Translations under genes and position numbers: made by a program
Notes under the pieces: generated by a model
Told to the model about the DNA's origin: nothing
Databases searched by the model: none
Seen by the model: the letters and a program-made list of their open reading frames with translations, nothing else
Shown here: positions 51,033-63,037 of the stretch, one piece after another
Position numbering within the stretch: position 1 is the first letter of the stretch
Layout of the letters: every line of letters starts with the position of its first letter
DNA from: Phallus indusiatus
Taxonomy: Eukaryota; Basidiomycota; Agaricomycetes; Phallales; Phallaceae
NCBI GenBank assembly: GCA_027605045.1
Contig: JAQFWX010000019.1
Span: 62,001-126,000 of the forward strand
Length of the DNA: 64,000 bases
Reading direction: 5' to 3'

Positions 51033-52683
51033 TGTTGGCTGTGTTGAGGGGGAGAGAAAGAGACGAGGAAGAAGGGGGAGGGGAGAGGTGATGTATGTGT
51101 GTATGTCACAGGGATCACAGACTCGGAGGAACGGTTTTTATGCATTGGGTGGAGCCTGAGCGTGGGTAATTAGCTAATTGATACTCAAAACAAAACAACT
51201 GATCGTTTGAGTAATGGCGCACGTTGGAATAATAAAGTATTCTATTTGGCTTGTCTCCTTCCGGTGAGGACAAGGTTTTTCTTTAATTTTATCAGTTTTT
51301 GGTAAAAGCGTGTTAAAAACTGGGTGATCATTTCTGATACAGGAAGCTGACGGGCTCGAATGAGTCTGGTTTGTCGCCTTCCTTGCCGACATCATTCCGA
51401 CTGGTTCTCGTTCTGGAGTCCAACTTCAAAAAACTTGATCGTCGCATGTTGACAGTGTATATCTTCCTGCAGGAACTATCTATCATCTCCTTGTCACAAT
51501 GTGAGAGAAAATGCAGTAATTATAAGTCGGAGCCATTGTATCCTGTGCTACGACGTCGAAGGTGTCCTGGCCATCTGGGTACATCCATTCGGTTATCAAT
51601 AGCACGATCGAGATGGTGGGAGAACAGGGGCCCGAGTTACATAAACCTTCAGACTTTTGACGGATCCTGTCTATCCTCGTCCACATCGGGTCCGAATTTC
51701 TCAATTCTCCCCACCAATCGCCAATACACCCGAACTTCTTGCTTCATTGATACCCTTGCATTTTACATATGGACAGCTCTTAACCAACGCGCAGCAAACA
51801 CTCGGATATCCCGATTACTATCCTCTTCATACCGTTCATATATAATGTGTCCTTCATTCACGTTCTCGCCCGGTGCTATCATGCCACGTTGATCTTTAGC
51901 TTATTTTAATGTGCCAATGCTATGCGATGCACATTGAAAATCGATATGAATGGGTTTTATTAACCTCTGATCTCTTTTTGGACAAAGATTCCCATCTTCT
52001 CGAGTGACAAAGGCGATCAACACGACTGGCTCCTGGTCTGGCCTCTCGTCATGTCCACCGTTGAAGGTTATCTATCGCACGTAGTACCTTACCTGTCCAT
52101 CTATGTGGTCTCTCCCCTTTTCCTTTGGGCTCAGGCACCGACGTCCACCATTTTGTCCCTTTTTCCCGGGCTATATGGGACCGAACAGAACAGGTTCCCG
52201 CCCGCACCTCCGACTTTGTTTTCTGGTTCTTTTCGCCTGGATGGCGAATCCCTTTATCCTCAGAAGACGATACTGATTTCGGGTGACGTACCAGATGAAA
52301 TGGATTACCTACGATCTTAGCCGTCCGCCTGGTGCATCGAATTAAAGGCATACTTTTGTCTAGACATCTCAACGTAAGACAGCTGCCTTATGATATACGC
52401 TAAGTGGCATGCGGAAGATAAGCATTGCACAGGGGTACAAGTGTTCCATAATACAGATAATGGCAGGCTGATCCTTCTGGATAAAATAAAGCGAAAATAA
52501 GCTTAGCATTTGTGATTCGTTAGATTACAACATTACTCAAAGGGGGTTGCTTCTTCGCAGTTTACATGTAGGACGCCTCCATCAGTTTCACCTGTCCGGT
52601 CTGTCTGTTCGCTATTCAATGGTCTTGCATTGCAAACAAAAAATGGTGCGTGTTGATTTTACTTCATCGATCATTATGTATAT
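51033..52683. other. Long intergenic region with unassigned open frames
   Basis: About 1.65 kb. UGP1 promoter at the left. Overlapping frames occur at 51371-51892 and 52051-52320 (plus), including MSTVEGYLSHVVPYLSIYVV, but no recognised domain, no consistent exon chain and no clear start. It could hold an unrecognised orphan gene or decayed sequence. Confidence 0.4.
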
Positions 52684-53104
52684 TTAATTTACAGGTCCGT
52701 TTCCAAAAGTTAGATACCGAAACAAGCGACTCGAGAAGGACAGTTTAGCTGTAGACTCGTGCGGCTTCGTCTTAGTCATCGAAGTTATCTTTTCTAACGC
52801 AATGAACACAATGATTCCAAGTACCGGCAGACTACCTGAATAAAAAAGAAGACTATCAAAACGTATCCTTTCCTTTTAGATAAACCTACCGCCAATGACC
52901 AGGCCGACCCACTCGAAATCATTGAGTCGAGGACAAGGTTTGCCAGTATCTCTGCCCATCACATGTCAAAAGGTTTAAATAGCTTCTGATCTCACTTTTG
53001 AAAACTCACGCCACTAGACAATCTATATGCAACATCATTGTGCCAGCATAGGCTGGAATGATGAGGGTCAGGAACGAGATAAGATATGCGAGGACGGTGA
53101 ACAT
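52684..53104 (-). CDS. Small two-helix membrane protein (about 102 residues)
   Basis: Three exons, too short for simple ORF calling, join in frame. The ATG at 53104 begins MFTVLAYLISFLTLIIPAYA, a signal anchor or signal peptide, continuing TMMLHIDCLVAD. The second exon gives TGKPCPRLNDFEWVGLVIGG, and the third SLPVLGIIVFIALEKITSM, a second hydrophobic helix, then a basic, Ser-rich tail (TKTKPHESTAKLSFSSRLFR) ending at 52684. All three introns' borders are GT-AG with matching phases, which supports a real gene. Two cysteines flank the loop. No family recognised. Confidence 0.6.
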
Positions 53105-53503
53105 TTTTTGCTCCAGTAGTCACCAAAAGTTGAGGTTTATTGTTCTGGAGCAACTCTTTATATCTGAGCTTCAGAAGAAACTACGTGGCAACTGTTTCAT
53201 AAACATAATAAATAGTTTTAAATCCGGGTAGTCCGTCTCAATATGTAATGAATGTACAGCTGTTTAAACTATGCAGCTCGTCACTGCTCGTGCGGAAGCC
53301 CGATATTAAACTTCAATTTTTCGAAGTCCTGGGCCATTACGCGCCTTTCGAACCGATAAAACGTATTTATGTCTATTTAGTATTCGTACACGTACGTACG
53401 TACATTGACGTATGTAGTTACAAAAAAAGAAGTACATGTACATACATATACAGTCACTAGCACGTAAACTTTTCTTTTTCCAATTCGAACCCGATTGGCA
53501 TGT
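53105..53503. other. Intergenic with short tandem repeats
   Basis: About 400 bases. A tetranucleotide run CGTACGTACGTAC is at about 53392-53404, and TACATGTACATACATATAC at about 53434-53452. No gene. Confidence 0.55.
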
Positions 53504-54001
53504 TCATTCAGCCTGATGATCAGGCTTAACCAAACACTCCTGATCTTCCGCTGCAACGGAATTCTTTTCCAAATCGGTGTCAGAATTCAATACACGCTCG
53601 TAGTCTCTTTGGTACCGATCCCGAAGGCGATGACGGATGCCCTGGGTGATTTCTACGAATTCAACCCACAAGCCGAACGCGAGACTGAGCATGAAGATGC
53701 TTCCGAGCAATCCTGTCATAACTTTGGTAAGCTGGTGTTGTTTTCTCTCCGTTGTAAGACGTTTACCGATTATCATGAAAAGAAATACGTCGCCTAGTGG
53801 ACTATGATATGGGCACGATATTGGCTCTTGCCTTAGAAAAGATAAGGTAGATCAGACATTTGCACTCCATCGAACAACGATTAGAAAAGAAAAATCCACT
53901 TACGAGATCGTATCGAAGCAGACGTAACCATACGGAGAATCCCTAGCGAACACTTTCACATTCTCGAAGCCAACTAGATCGTACAAAGCAGGTGCAGCCA
54001 T
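53504..54001 (-). CDS. Small membrane protein (about 140 residues)
   Basis: The ATG at 54001 begins MAAPALYDLVGFENVKVFAR, then YGYVCFDTIS. An intron (donor GTAAGT, acceptor TTCTAAG) joins QEPISCPYHSPLGDVFLFMI in frame. A clear membrane helix follows (VMTGLLGSIFMLSLAFGLWV), then a charged tail (RHRLRDRYQRDYERVLNSDT) ending HQAE at 53504. Upstream minus-strand exons around 54060-54400 are possible, since a hydrophobic stretch (TALAGVLAILAVHTWV) lies there in an open frame, but I could not chain them. It neighbours another small membrane-protein gene in the same orientation. Function unknown. Confidence 0.5.
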
Positions 54002-55346
54002 GCCAACTAGTATTGAAATATTGGGATTTCAAAGACCCAAGTATGCACAGCTAGGATAGCTAGGACACCAGCTAAAGCAGTCCAAGCACAGCTTTGAGAT
54101 GCACAGTAACGTGGTTTGCGTCCCTTATTTATTGTCTTTCTGCAAAGAAGAAAAGGCGGTCTTTCGTCACCAGTTGCGCATTTTTGCGTCGGGCTGCCGT
54201 ATGATGGAGTTCCGAAGACAAGCAAAGAATAGGAACAGAGGATATTTGAATGATTAGAGACAGCTCATGATGCTATAAATCATATGCAATGAGAACGTTG
54301 ATATATCAGAATTCCCCCCGATAGGCATTTTTGCTTACCTTGATTCTTCTTTCGGTGAACGATTCGGACTCGACTTGAGAGAACTAACTGGGTTTGCTGG
54401 TACACTGAAGGTATATCAGATTTCAAGACTTTTCATCTCAGTCAAATAATTCGAGAAAAGGTGTCCTTATGTATGCGATTTTGAGCTGCGAGCTGGTGTT
54501 GGCTCGAGACGTTGACGGTTGACAGGTACAGTATCCTCACGATGCCGCGGCGACCCCTCTATCGGTCGGCAAGATCACCTCGTCAGACCTTCAATTCAAA
54601 TCACTTCTTCTCGAGCAGGTACCAGTATTTAAATATAACTAGTCTGTCATCTCTAATCACCATACCGAAAAGCGAGAAATCTGAAAATATGGCACGATCG
54701 GTATGCTTATTTTATCTATTAGAGTCGTTCAATTACCTTTTCGTCAAAGATTGTCTGATACCATAAAACTTCCACACCTCAACAACTTTAGAATTGCTAT
54801 AAAAAGTGTCGTGTGTCTGGGAAGAACTCGCGGAACACTCACAGCCTAAAGAAGATCTCGGGCGCTCTCAGAAGCAGCATCAACCTAAAATTCCCCCCTG
54901 CCGCTTTCTCGGAGTCTCGAGGATGGTTATTGGTGGGAGCGGCCGGTGGAGACGGGTGAGCCGAGGGGGAGCCGCACCTGTGGGGGGAAGTGACGAGTCT
55001 GTGACGAAAGGCATTTCCAACTTTTTTTGTTCGCGGTGTGTGTGCTCACGACTTTGCCCGTAAGTGCATATTTCCCAGCCTAAAAATCTGATTATAAGCA
55101 CGATTACTGAAACGCAACCTTTTGGTCTCTTGTTTCTTTTCTTTCTTGCTGAACGAAATAGATTTGCACTGCTTTTGCGCAGTTTTGGGAACTGCGTGCG
55201 GGAAAAGACTTTGGTTTACGTTGTCTTTGTCCCTTGTCAGGCATTAATTATCATCATCTACCCCTTCAGCCCTTTTATAGCAACTGTGAGTTGTCAATTG
55301 CTTAAAATGAATCCGGACAACACGTTGATTTCTTGATTTTTTTGTC
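54002..55346. other. Intergenic, possible upstream exons of the small membrane gene and AUR1 promoter
   Basis: About 1.3 kb. It holds splice-like signals on the minus strand (54330-54390) and the AUR1 leader on the right. Open frames such as 54806-55063 (plus) show no motif. Confidence 0.4.
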
Positions 55347-56786
55347 ATGCCATTTTTTTGCATGTCCCACAGGATGTCTCGAATACGACCACGTTCACCA
55401 ATCCGGGCACTAAACGCTCTTTATTCTGCCTTTCTTAATGCCATTTCTACACTAGACCTATCCTTCTCTCCCTCTCTAACCATCTCGCGGCTTAGAAACC
55501 ATCACTTTACATGGAAGGAAATAATCTACTACTCACTCCACGTCGTCCATGCCACATTTTGGCTTATTATCATGCAAAAACCCTCTTTCCCACTTAAACT
55601 TGTCCTACCGATTTTATACGGTCTTGCCTTACTCATCCCATTCACATCACAATTCTTCTTACCCGCCATTCCAATATTTGCATGGCTTCTCTGCTATTAC
55701 ACATCTCGTTTTATCCCTGCCGCCTATCGACCCTCCATCTCGGTTTCCCTTCTTCCCACTCTAGAATCCGTCCTATACGGAGCGAACATTTCAGACATCC
55801 TAACTCGATTCACTCATCCCATCTTAGATATTATCGCTTGGTTACCATACGGCGTCATCCATTTCATCGCACCTTTCATCGTCGCAGCTCTTCTCTGGCT
55901 CTTCTCACCGAAACCAGCTCTCAAATTCTGGGCAAGCGTGTTCGGATATATGAATCTAGCAGGCGTGTGGTGTCAGATCCTCTTCCCATGCTCCGCTCCA
56001 TGGTATGAGCTCATATACGGGCTCACACCCGCTGACTACTCCATGCCTGGCTCGCCCGGTGGTCTAGCTCGAATCGACGCACTCTTCCACTCCAAGGGGT
56101 ACACAAACACCTTTTCAAACGCGCCTGTCGTGTTTGGTGCATTCCCTTCTTTGCATTCGGGCTGCGCAACCATCGAAGCACTCGTCGTGTCTCATTTTTT
56201 CCCGGCTTTAACACCTTACGTGTGGGCTTATACTGGGATTCTCTACTGGGCGACCATGTATCTCACGCATCACTACCTCATCGACGTCGTAGGCGGTGCA
56301 TGCCTCGCCACCGCCTTCTTTTACTTCTTTTTACCCGCCGAATTGGATAACGGAAACGGATCGAGCTCTACCACTGTGCGAAGCAAATACGAGCAATACG
56401 ATCTCGAAGCTCCGCCACGAGCTCGGAGACGGACTAACTCTGCTTTTTCCGCGACGTCTTCTCTGGACTCACAAGACGAAGAAGAACCACCAGAAATCGC
56501 GTACCGGTCGCCTGTCAATCCTCCGCATTCTGGTGTACCGTTCTTAGGACAACATGGGGATCGAGATCGATCATCGAGAAGAGGGCATAAACACACCGCG
56601 AGTATTGCGAGTTTAATTCGGGCGGAGGAGCGTGTGGAGGATGGGTGGAGTCCTATTGCGACTGGATTTGGAGGAGGAGCGTCGTCGTCGCCTTTGTCGA
56701 CGTCGATTAGGCCTCGAGAGAATGGTGAAGCGACGTTGGAGTACGGTATACCCAGGACACGAAGTCCGAATTCGAATTCCCAATAG
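55347..56786 (+). CDS. AUR1: Inositol phosphorylceramide synthase AUR1 (aureobasidin A target)
   Basis: Transfers phosphoinositol to ceramide, an essential fungal sphingolipid step in the Golgi; PAP2-like membrane enzyme. A single uninterrupted frame of 479 residues has about six to eight hydrophobic helices (for example FLPAIPIFAWLLCYYTSRFI; HFIAPFIVAALLWLFSP). The catalytic signatures are VVFGAFPSLHSGCATIEALV and MYLTHHYLIDVVGGACLATA, containing the conserved His residues and Asp. Also seen are FGYMNLAGVWCQILFPCSAP and WYELIYGLTPADYSMPGSPG. The C-terminus is a long Ser/Arg-rich cytosolic tail. In-frame ATGs at 55347, 55362 and 55374 compete for the start. It is the only sizeable intronless gene here. 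Confidence 0.93.
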   Translation: MPFFCMSHRMSRIRPRSPIRALNALYSAFLNAISTLDLSFSPSLTISRLRNHHFTWKEIIYYSLHVVHATFWLIIMQKPSFPLKLVLPILYGLALLIPFTSQFFLPAIPIFAWLLCYYTSRFIPAAYRPSISVSLLPTLESVLYGANISDILTRFTHPILDIIAWLPYGVIHFIAPFIVAALLWLFSPKPALKFWASVFGYMNLAGVWCQILFPCSAPWYELIYGLTPADYSMPGSPGGLARIDALFHSKGYTNTFSNAPVVFGAFPSLHSGCATIEALVVSHFFPALTPYVWAYTGILYWATMYLTHHYLIDVVGGACLATAFFYFFLPAELDNGNGSSSTTVRSKYEQYDLEAPPRARRRTNSAFSATSSLDSQDEEEPPEIAYRSPVNPPHSGVPFLGQHGDRDRSSRRGHKHTASIASLIRAEERVEDGWSPIATGFGGGASSSPLSTSIRPRENGEATLEYGIPRTRSPNSNSQ

Positions 56787-57547
56787 TAGTTTTTTTATTT
56801 TTCCTTCATATTGAAGAGTATATATTACATCTTTTTCTTTTGTTTCGGGTCATCCTTATTACATAGACCGCCAAACACCTCCCACCTCTTGTGGTATCCT
56901 TTTTTAAGTTGGACATAATCGCTCTTCTTCAGTAGTGTAAAATCACTGGTGGATGTGGGTGGGTATTTATGTATAAACATTCCTTGTTTTCCTTTTCCTT
57001 TTTTCTTTCTCTGTCTCTCTTTCTCCCGCTTTTCCTCCTCGGTTAGCCATATTTCACACTCATGTATATAATCAAGAGCAATGCTACAAAAACGGTACAA
57101 TAATAATCATATACTTATGCGTAAAGTCCATTATGTACATAGCATACCGGTTCAAATTTCTCCGGACGCGAAGATCGACAAGCACGGTACCGGTAATTGC
57201 ATTGGTCATCAGCGGACAACCCTATCAGTAGTTGGAACAAGGTATTTCTGCTTCAACATGCACTCTGTCACTTAATGTACTCACTGTGCCTCGTTTACAG
57301 GAACTAAAAGCTCTCTGATAACGAAGAACATGCCAACGAAAATTGAACGAAAAAGCACCAAAGAGAGACGGTCAAACCCAGTTTCAAGTTTGGCCTAGCT
57401 TCGGGCTAACAAGTCCGGGAGCATAACAACTTGAATGTCATCCTGACCGGAGAAACACCCATATATATACATATCCCCTTCAATCTCTGATGACCTTTAT
57501 AAACCAAGGTCAGCGAAGAACAGCAATCCCGGTTTCAACGACAGTCT
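56787..57547. other. Intergenic between AUR1 and the dehydrogenase gene
   Basis: About 760 bases. A pyrimidine-rich stretch is at 56985-57035. No gene supported. Confidence 0.5.
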
Positions 57548-59113
57548 ATGGGTAACATAATCGCTCTCATTGCGCCTTACTCGCAAATCTCTCAACAAAT
57601 ACCTCCACGGTCCACGTTCGAACCTAAAAGAGATATTCCAGATCTGACAAAGAAGGTAAAAAAGAAAAAAAAACATCGTTCATCCCTCCTTTATTGGGTC
57701 GACTTATCATGAAAAAAACAGGTTGTAGTGATAACAGGAGCGAACTCTGGAATCGGATATCAAACCGCAAAAGAACTCATACGCAAGAATGCAAAAGTGT
57801 ATTTCGCATGTCGAGATACACAGAAGGCGAAAGAGGCGGTGGACACTATCCGTAGAGAATTAAGAGACGAATGGACCGGGACATTTAACACCACATTTGG
57901 AGAAGGGGTTGTTTTAGAACTCGATTTGAGCGATTTGGAGAGCGTGAAAAGGGCGTCGGCGGTTGTGTTGAGTAAAGAGGATAGTGTCGATGTGTTGATT
58001 AATAATGCGTAAGTAACGAACTCTCTGCGCGTTTTTGAGAAAGTTTGATTGACAGTGGAGGGATATGTTAGGGCTGTTATGCTTCCGCCGTTCGATTTAC
58101 TCACTAAGCAGGGATACGACCTTCGTAAGTATCAATGTTTTGACCTAGAATTATCACTCCTAAAAGCATCATTGCCTTTTCAGAATTCGGTACGTTATAT
58201 TATCTCCTAAGCAAAAAATTGTTCATTAATTCGTTTTGTTTATAGGAACTAACGTTCTGGGACACTATTACTTCACCGTAAGTTCTCGCTCAAGATCAGC
58301 TTCTTCTGAAAGCTCAAAGACAATGGTACATAGATGCTCCTGATGCCAGCTTTAGAACGTTCAACAATATATCACAAAGAAAAAGCTCGAGTCATTAATT
58401 TATCTTCTTCGGGACATATATTCCCACCAGGAAAAATAGGAATTGACTGGCAAGTCTTGAAAGGCGGGGAAGAGAGGGATAAAGCTATTAAAAAACTTGG
58501 GATATTTAAAGATTGGAAGCTATATGGTATCAGTAAGATGGTTCGTCGATTACCTTTCTTACTCCAGAAATTTAGAGAAATGATATTTTCTTGCAAAGGG
58601 TACTGTGTTAATGACATATTTTTTTGCTCGGCATTATGGTGATAAGATCGTTTCGTGTTCTATGAATCCGGGAGGTACCAAAACCAACCTTCAACGGTGC
58701 GTTCTTTCGAGAATCGATTGAGCGAGTAAATGTTTACCAATCTCGGTGTAGACACCTTCCGCCCATTTCCCGAGCGATGATGAATACGGTACTTTATTCT
58801 CCAGCGTAAGGCATATATTCCGTTGAGTATCAAATCATAAATAAATACTGAGATACATTTTGAGTTACGGCGCATACACCACGCTTTTTGCAGCAACCGT
58901 TGTTCCTGCTAACGATATCAATGGCAAGGTTAGTGTTTTGGCTTCAAGAGCTCAAAATAGTTTTGGATTATTTTTTTTATTTCATTATTGAAGTTCTTCC
59001 AACCATGGGCGCGATTTGGAAGAGCGGATCCGAGGGCGAGTAATGTAGAGGTACAAGACCAATTAAAACAATGGCTGGAAGAACAAATTACGGAATTCGA
59101 GAAGTCGGGATGA
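57548..59113 (+). CDS. Short-chain dehydrogenase/reductase (retinol-dehydrogenase-like)
   Basis: NAD(P)-dependent oxidoreductase with a Rossmann fold. After MGNIIALIAPYSQISQQIPP and an intron, the cofactor motif is VVVITGANSGIGYQTAKELI, then VYFACRDTQKAKEAV, ELDLSDLESVKRA and DVLINNA. The catalytic part shows RVINLSSSGHIFPPG with serine and LYGISKM with the YxxxK pair. Next come NPGGTKTNLQR, SYGAYTTLFAATVVPANDIN, FFQPWARFGRADPRA and LKQWLEEQITEFEKSG. About nine exons. At the 58012 junction, the only open splice choice gives NNAAV instead of the common NNAGV. The family is broad and the substrate unknown. Confidence 0.85.
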
Positions 59114-60159
59114 TGATGTATGCTGAGAGTATTTTTATTGGCTCAGTTCAAAAGTGAAACCACCATATAGCCCGCTAATATATGAATCATGCTGTGTCTG
59201 TAAAGTACAATCTGAAAGCGATCATTGAGCGAATAACTTGGGGATACGTCTGTCCCATTAGTTGACATATGTAGGTGGACGACACACACATCGTGCCATT
59301 CCCATATCTGAAGAGTGTAGCAGAGCTAGTGAGGAATCTGCTGAAACCTATTATTCAAATATTCAGGGTTTCAGCGGTTGTTACTTTGCACGTTGAGAAT
59401 TGGCAAATTTAGCCTGGTGCCTCATGCACATGATGTCGAGGATTGGATTGAATGATAAGAATGACGAATAGGACTGATGACTCCAAAAACGCGAGGACGT
59501 CGTGATGCGCGCGAGGCAGGTGAGAACGTTAACGGGGGCTGAAAGGGAACCAGCATAAGTATAATTGAAAATCAGTGGGGAAGTAGGAACTAAAGAGGGA
59601 AATTCAAGACTTACGACAGATAAAGAAGGTTATATTGATCTCAGCTTTTCAATTTGAGGCTTCGTGCCAAAATGATAATCCATCATGCTTCTTCGACGAT
59701 CCTCTTCTCAAGTGTAAGATGGATTTTCAGTGGCGTTCGTGACGATCTTTGCTGTTTTTTTTTCCGGCGCCTCGCCGTCCTCCGAGCTTCGAATATGGTG
59801 GTAGTACGTTCGGTCTGAAAGTGTAGACTATTGGCTAATGGTCCATTTTATGCCTGCTCTTACGGATGTACTATAGAATAAACATCACTCGAGGTCTCTA
59901 CCAAATTTCGTTCGCATCTTTGCTTCGTACTTACGTTGTTCACAGCCACATCGAAGAAGTCTTTGACCGTTTGATTGAGTTTGAGGAGGTTTGACGGCAT
60001 ACCTGGGTACACACGAATTTGATGGAGTATCTGATCAGCCTTTACTGGAGTACAGGAAGCATAAAGTTTCTCCCTTAACAGGCATAGGACAAGCGCACAT
60101 TTGATACATAAATATCGACACAAAACAGTTTATCCTATGCACGCAATCAATTTTCAGCT
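59114..60159. other. Intergenic with a relic of the following gene
   Basis: About 1 kb. Contains the small relic at 59290-59370 described separately. An open minus frame (60123-59860) shows no domain and is not called. Confidence 0.5.
59290..59370 (+). pseudogene. Fragment resembling exon 1 of the HeLo/MLKL-like gene
   Basis: VPFPYLKSVAELVRNLLKPI is readable here and matches LPFPYLRGAAELVKTLLKPI at 60310-60370; the DNA is also similar (CCATTCCCATATCT shared). Nothing around it continues the frame, so it is a relic of a partial duplication. Confidence 0.7.
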
Positions 60160-63037
60160 ATGGTTTTTCAAAATTCAAAGTCTCCTACCCCTCCAAAGGA
60201 ACACAGCGCATCAGCTTCAACAGCCACGGTATCAGTTATTCAAAAAGAAGCTGACTGGATATCTAATGCCCTCCGAGTCGCTGAATTGGCTAGTGCTGTG
60301 GGGAGTCTCCTACCATTCCCATATCTAAGGGGTGCAGCCGAGCTAGTCAAGACTCTGCTAAAGCCTATCCAGGTGAGTCAGCCATTGAATATGGATATCT
60401 CAACTCGTAAGTGCTGATAGAAAATAAGCAAATGCAACAAAACCAAGATGGTTATAAGACTCTGACAATCAATGTCACAACCATTCTTCAAATACTCCAT
60501 GATACAAATGATCATGGAACCGCGTCCGACTTATTCAAGAAAGATTGTAAAAACTTTTGCCGGTATGCAGTTGCTCATTTAAGATACTTACCAGTCTAAA
60601 TTCATTTAAGCAGATACTTAAAACACATCGTAAAAGATCTCCAATCATTCAATAAACCGTATAAATCGAAGTTCCTTGGGAAATATTTCGCAGCTGACCG
60701 TGAAAAGGAATTATTAGCACGACATCAAAGTCGGATAGAAGAGTTTCGGAACAATCTCGTGGTGCGCACGAATATATTTGACGTAGACCTTGGTTTCATT
60801 CCGGTCCCATATCTAGCTCAGAGGGGTCATACGTCTCCAAATAGCCAGCAATACAGATGACACGGACTCTGATGTCAGTCGGTTTGCTCGTTCGCGTCCT
60901 GAAATCTTCTGAAGGTGGTTAGTTCGAAAAAATTAGACTGGGTGACCTAAACGTGCTCAAGCATAGCTTGAATGGACAAGTTGAACATTGGGAAGTCCGA
61001 TGGAAACAAGAGAGTCAGACACGGTTGGTCCGTGTCTACAAAGGTCGGGATGCTATTTCTGTGCGTAGGACAAAATACTGCTACACTTCCGCTAAAGTCT
61101 TATTATTTCAACAGAAATTCAAAGCAGAAAAGAAGTGGTATTCGCGATATCGGTAATACATTCTTCTCTTATGAAATATTTACAAAATGGTAGCTCATTC
61201 TTCGTGCAAGTCATCCAAGCGTGATGCAACTATACGGCTTTATCACGTCGAAAGAAAGCCCTGGCCTCGTATTTTACAGTTGTTCGTTATTGTTATTTCG
61301 CGAAATGAAAATGAAACTTACCGTTTGCGTATATAGCGTGGTGTATTCCATTCAATCAATTCGATCCAAGATTTAGCGATGCATTGGGTCAGTACATGGG
61401 TAGATACTGTGCAGTAAGTCGCTACAATATTTGATGAAAGTTCTTCTTCAAATACATCCCAGGATATGTCTTTTTATGTGAGCTTGAACCGACCTTTACG
61501 ATTCCACTTCTTTGTATCTCACCTTTCGCCCTTGTATTTACAGGAAGGGTTACAATACTTGGAAGCCAGTGTATCTCACCATGCCATTTTAGCTTGGCGG
61601 GATCTGCAGTTCTCTTGCAATTTTATCCGTTTCAAAGACCGTGAGGATGGATACCTTGTCTCTTGTTACGTGAACGTTCTAGACGGACGCGGGCTTGTCA
61701 TATTTGTTAGTTCATATCTCTCATCTTTAAGCGTATGAAAAACTTATTATCGTGAACTCATTCTTCAATATCAGGAATGGTCGCCGAATATTCTTCAAGA
61801 CATCCCTGCTTGTCCGTGGCATAGGGTGCGCATTGGCATTAGATCTCCAGAGGAGACGACCAAAATTATGGAAAAGGCAAACATGCTGCGTTTGTCCCAA
61901 AATTCGGATGTTCCCTCAGACCACTCTTTCTTATGTGATATCTACACTGCCATAGGTGTCTTTATATGGAAGGACGTCTCCACACCAGCATATTCTGTCT
62001 ACACTGGTGATGTTCTCTCGACTGACAAACACGACGATACACTTGAAGCTTCGAATGCAGCTATATTGGGGTTTTTCCCATACGGAGAACCATCATCATT
62101 AGACTGGTTCGTTCGTGGTGAAATATTGCAGACAAGAGTGACTGTCGAAGATTGTGGTGAATATTTCAGGTATAGCACATTTCCTATCATTTTGGCCGCA
62201 CTGAACATTCAACCAACTATTTCAATGTTATCAGGACTCGCGTTCCTGTAGATACGGCAGGCATCTCGGCTACCGATGATCTCCAGACAGTGGTAGTTGA
62301 ATGCGATATTCTATATTCGGATCGTGCTGCCTGGGAACGATTGGCCCATGCATATGTCAGTCAAATTGGCTTTTTACGTGCAAGAATCGATGGAATGCAC
62401 GACTGTAATACGGTTTGTGTTGGTATGTTCAATTTCACTATTATGTGATCGTACATCAAACATACGGTTATCACAGTCACAGGATTCTCGTGGCACATTC
62501 AGATTCCTTCTAGGCTCAGGTGCTCAGTTGAAACCTCTGGGTATAAAGAGTTATACTTCTTTATTTCGAAGCCAGCGGTGCGCGATGAAATACTGGATAC
62601 ATACTGGTCCTTTAATCCTTCGGGGTCTGAGAGGCTAGATTGTTCTAATATCAACACCCTCGGTCTCGACTCAGATTCAAATTCATTCAAAGTTCAAACT
62701 CGTCGAACCCTCCGTGTGGTTGATATAGACGATGTTCATTTTGAGTTCATTCAGCATGCTCACGCTGTGTTGGGCATCGGTCCAGAAAGCGATGAAGCCG
62801 CTCATATTTTAGGTTTTCCTTTATTATGTCCTATTGAACCTGAATCAGACAGTATATCCGACGGTAAGTCTACCTGAGTCGTTATTACTCCATCAATTTC
62901 TCACTTTCTCGCAAGATTCTGATCAAGATACTGCCTATCATACAGCAGCAGAGGATGAAGCAGAGGACGGAGCGGGCGATGAAGCAGAGGGGTGGATCGG
63001 TCGACGCTCGCAACACAGAATAAAGCCTCTCGCCTGA
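60160..63037 (+). CDS. Multi-exon protein with HeLo/MLKL-N-terminal-like helices and kinase-like region
   Basis: About 12 exons chain in frame from MVFQNSKSPTPPKEH to RSQHRIKPLA. The N-terminal part (ALRVAELASAVGSLLPFPYL, then GAAELVKTLLKPIQ, TINVTTILQILHDTND, YLKHIVKDLQSFNKP, ADREKELLARHQSRIEEFRN) has the helical pattern of the four-helix HeLo/MLKL N-terminal-like bundles that head many Agaricomycete kinase-like and NLR-like proteins. Next come QVEHWEVRWKQESQTRLVRV and HPSVMQLYGFITSKESPGLV, which look like the kinase N-lobe. No HRD or DFG is visible, so activity is doubtful. The C-terminal half (WSPNILQDIPACPWHRVRIG; SNAAILGFFPYGEPSSLDWF; GFSWHIQIPSRLRCSVETSG) is not recognised, and the end is acidic. 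A role in regulated cell death or incompatibility is speculation. Confidence 0.6.

Noticed and set aside
51371..52320. Two plus-strand frames that might form a gene
   Set aside because: No ATG for the first, no consistent splice chain and no recognised motif; described only as unassigned frames.
59860..60123. 87-codon minus-strand frame
   Set aside because: No domain, and it overlaps the likely promoter of the HeLo/MLKL-like gene.
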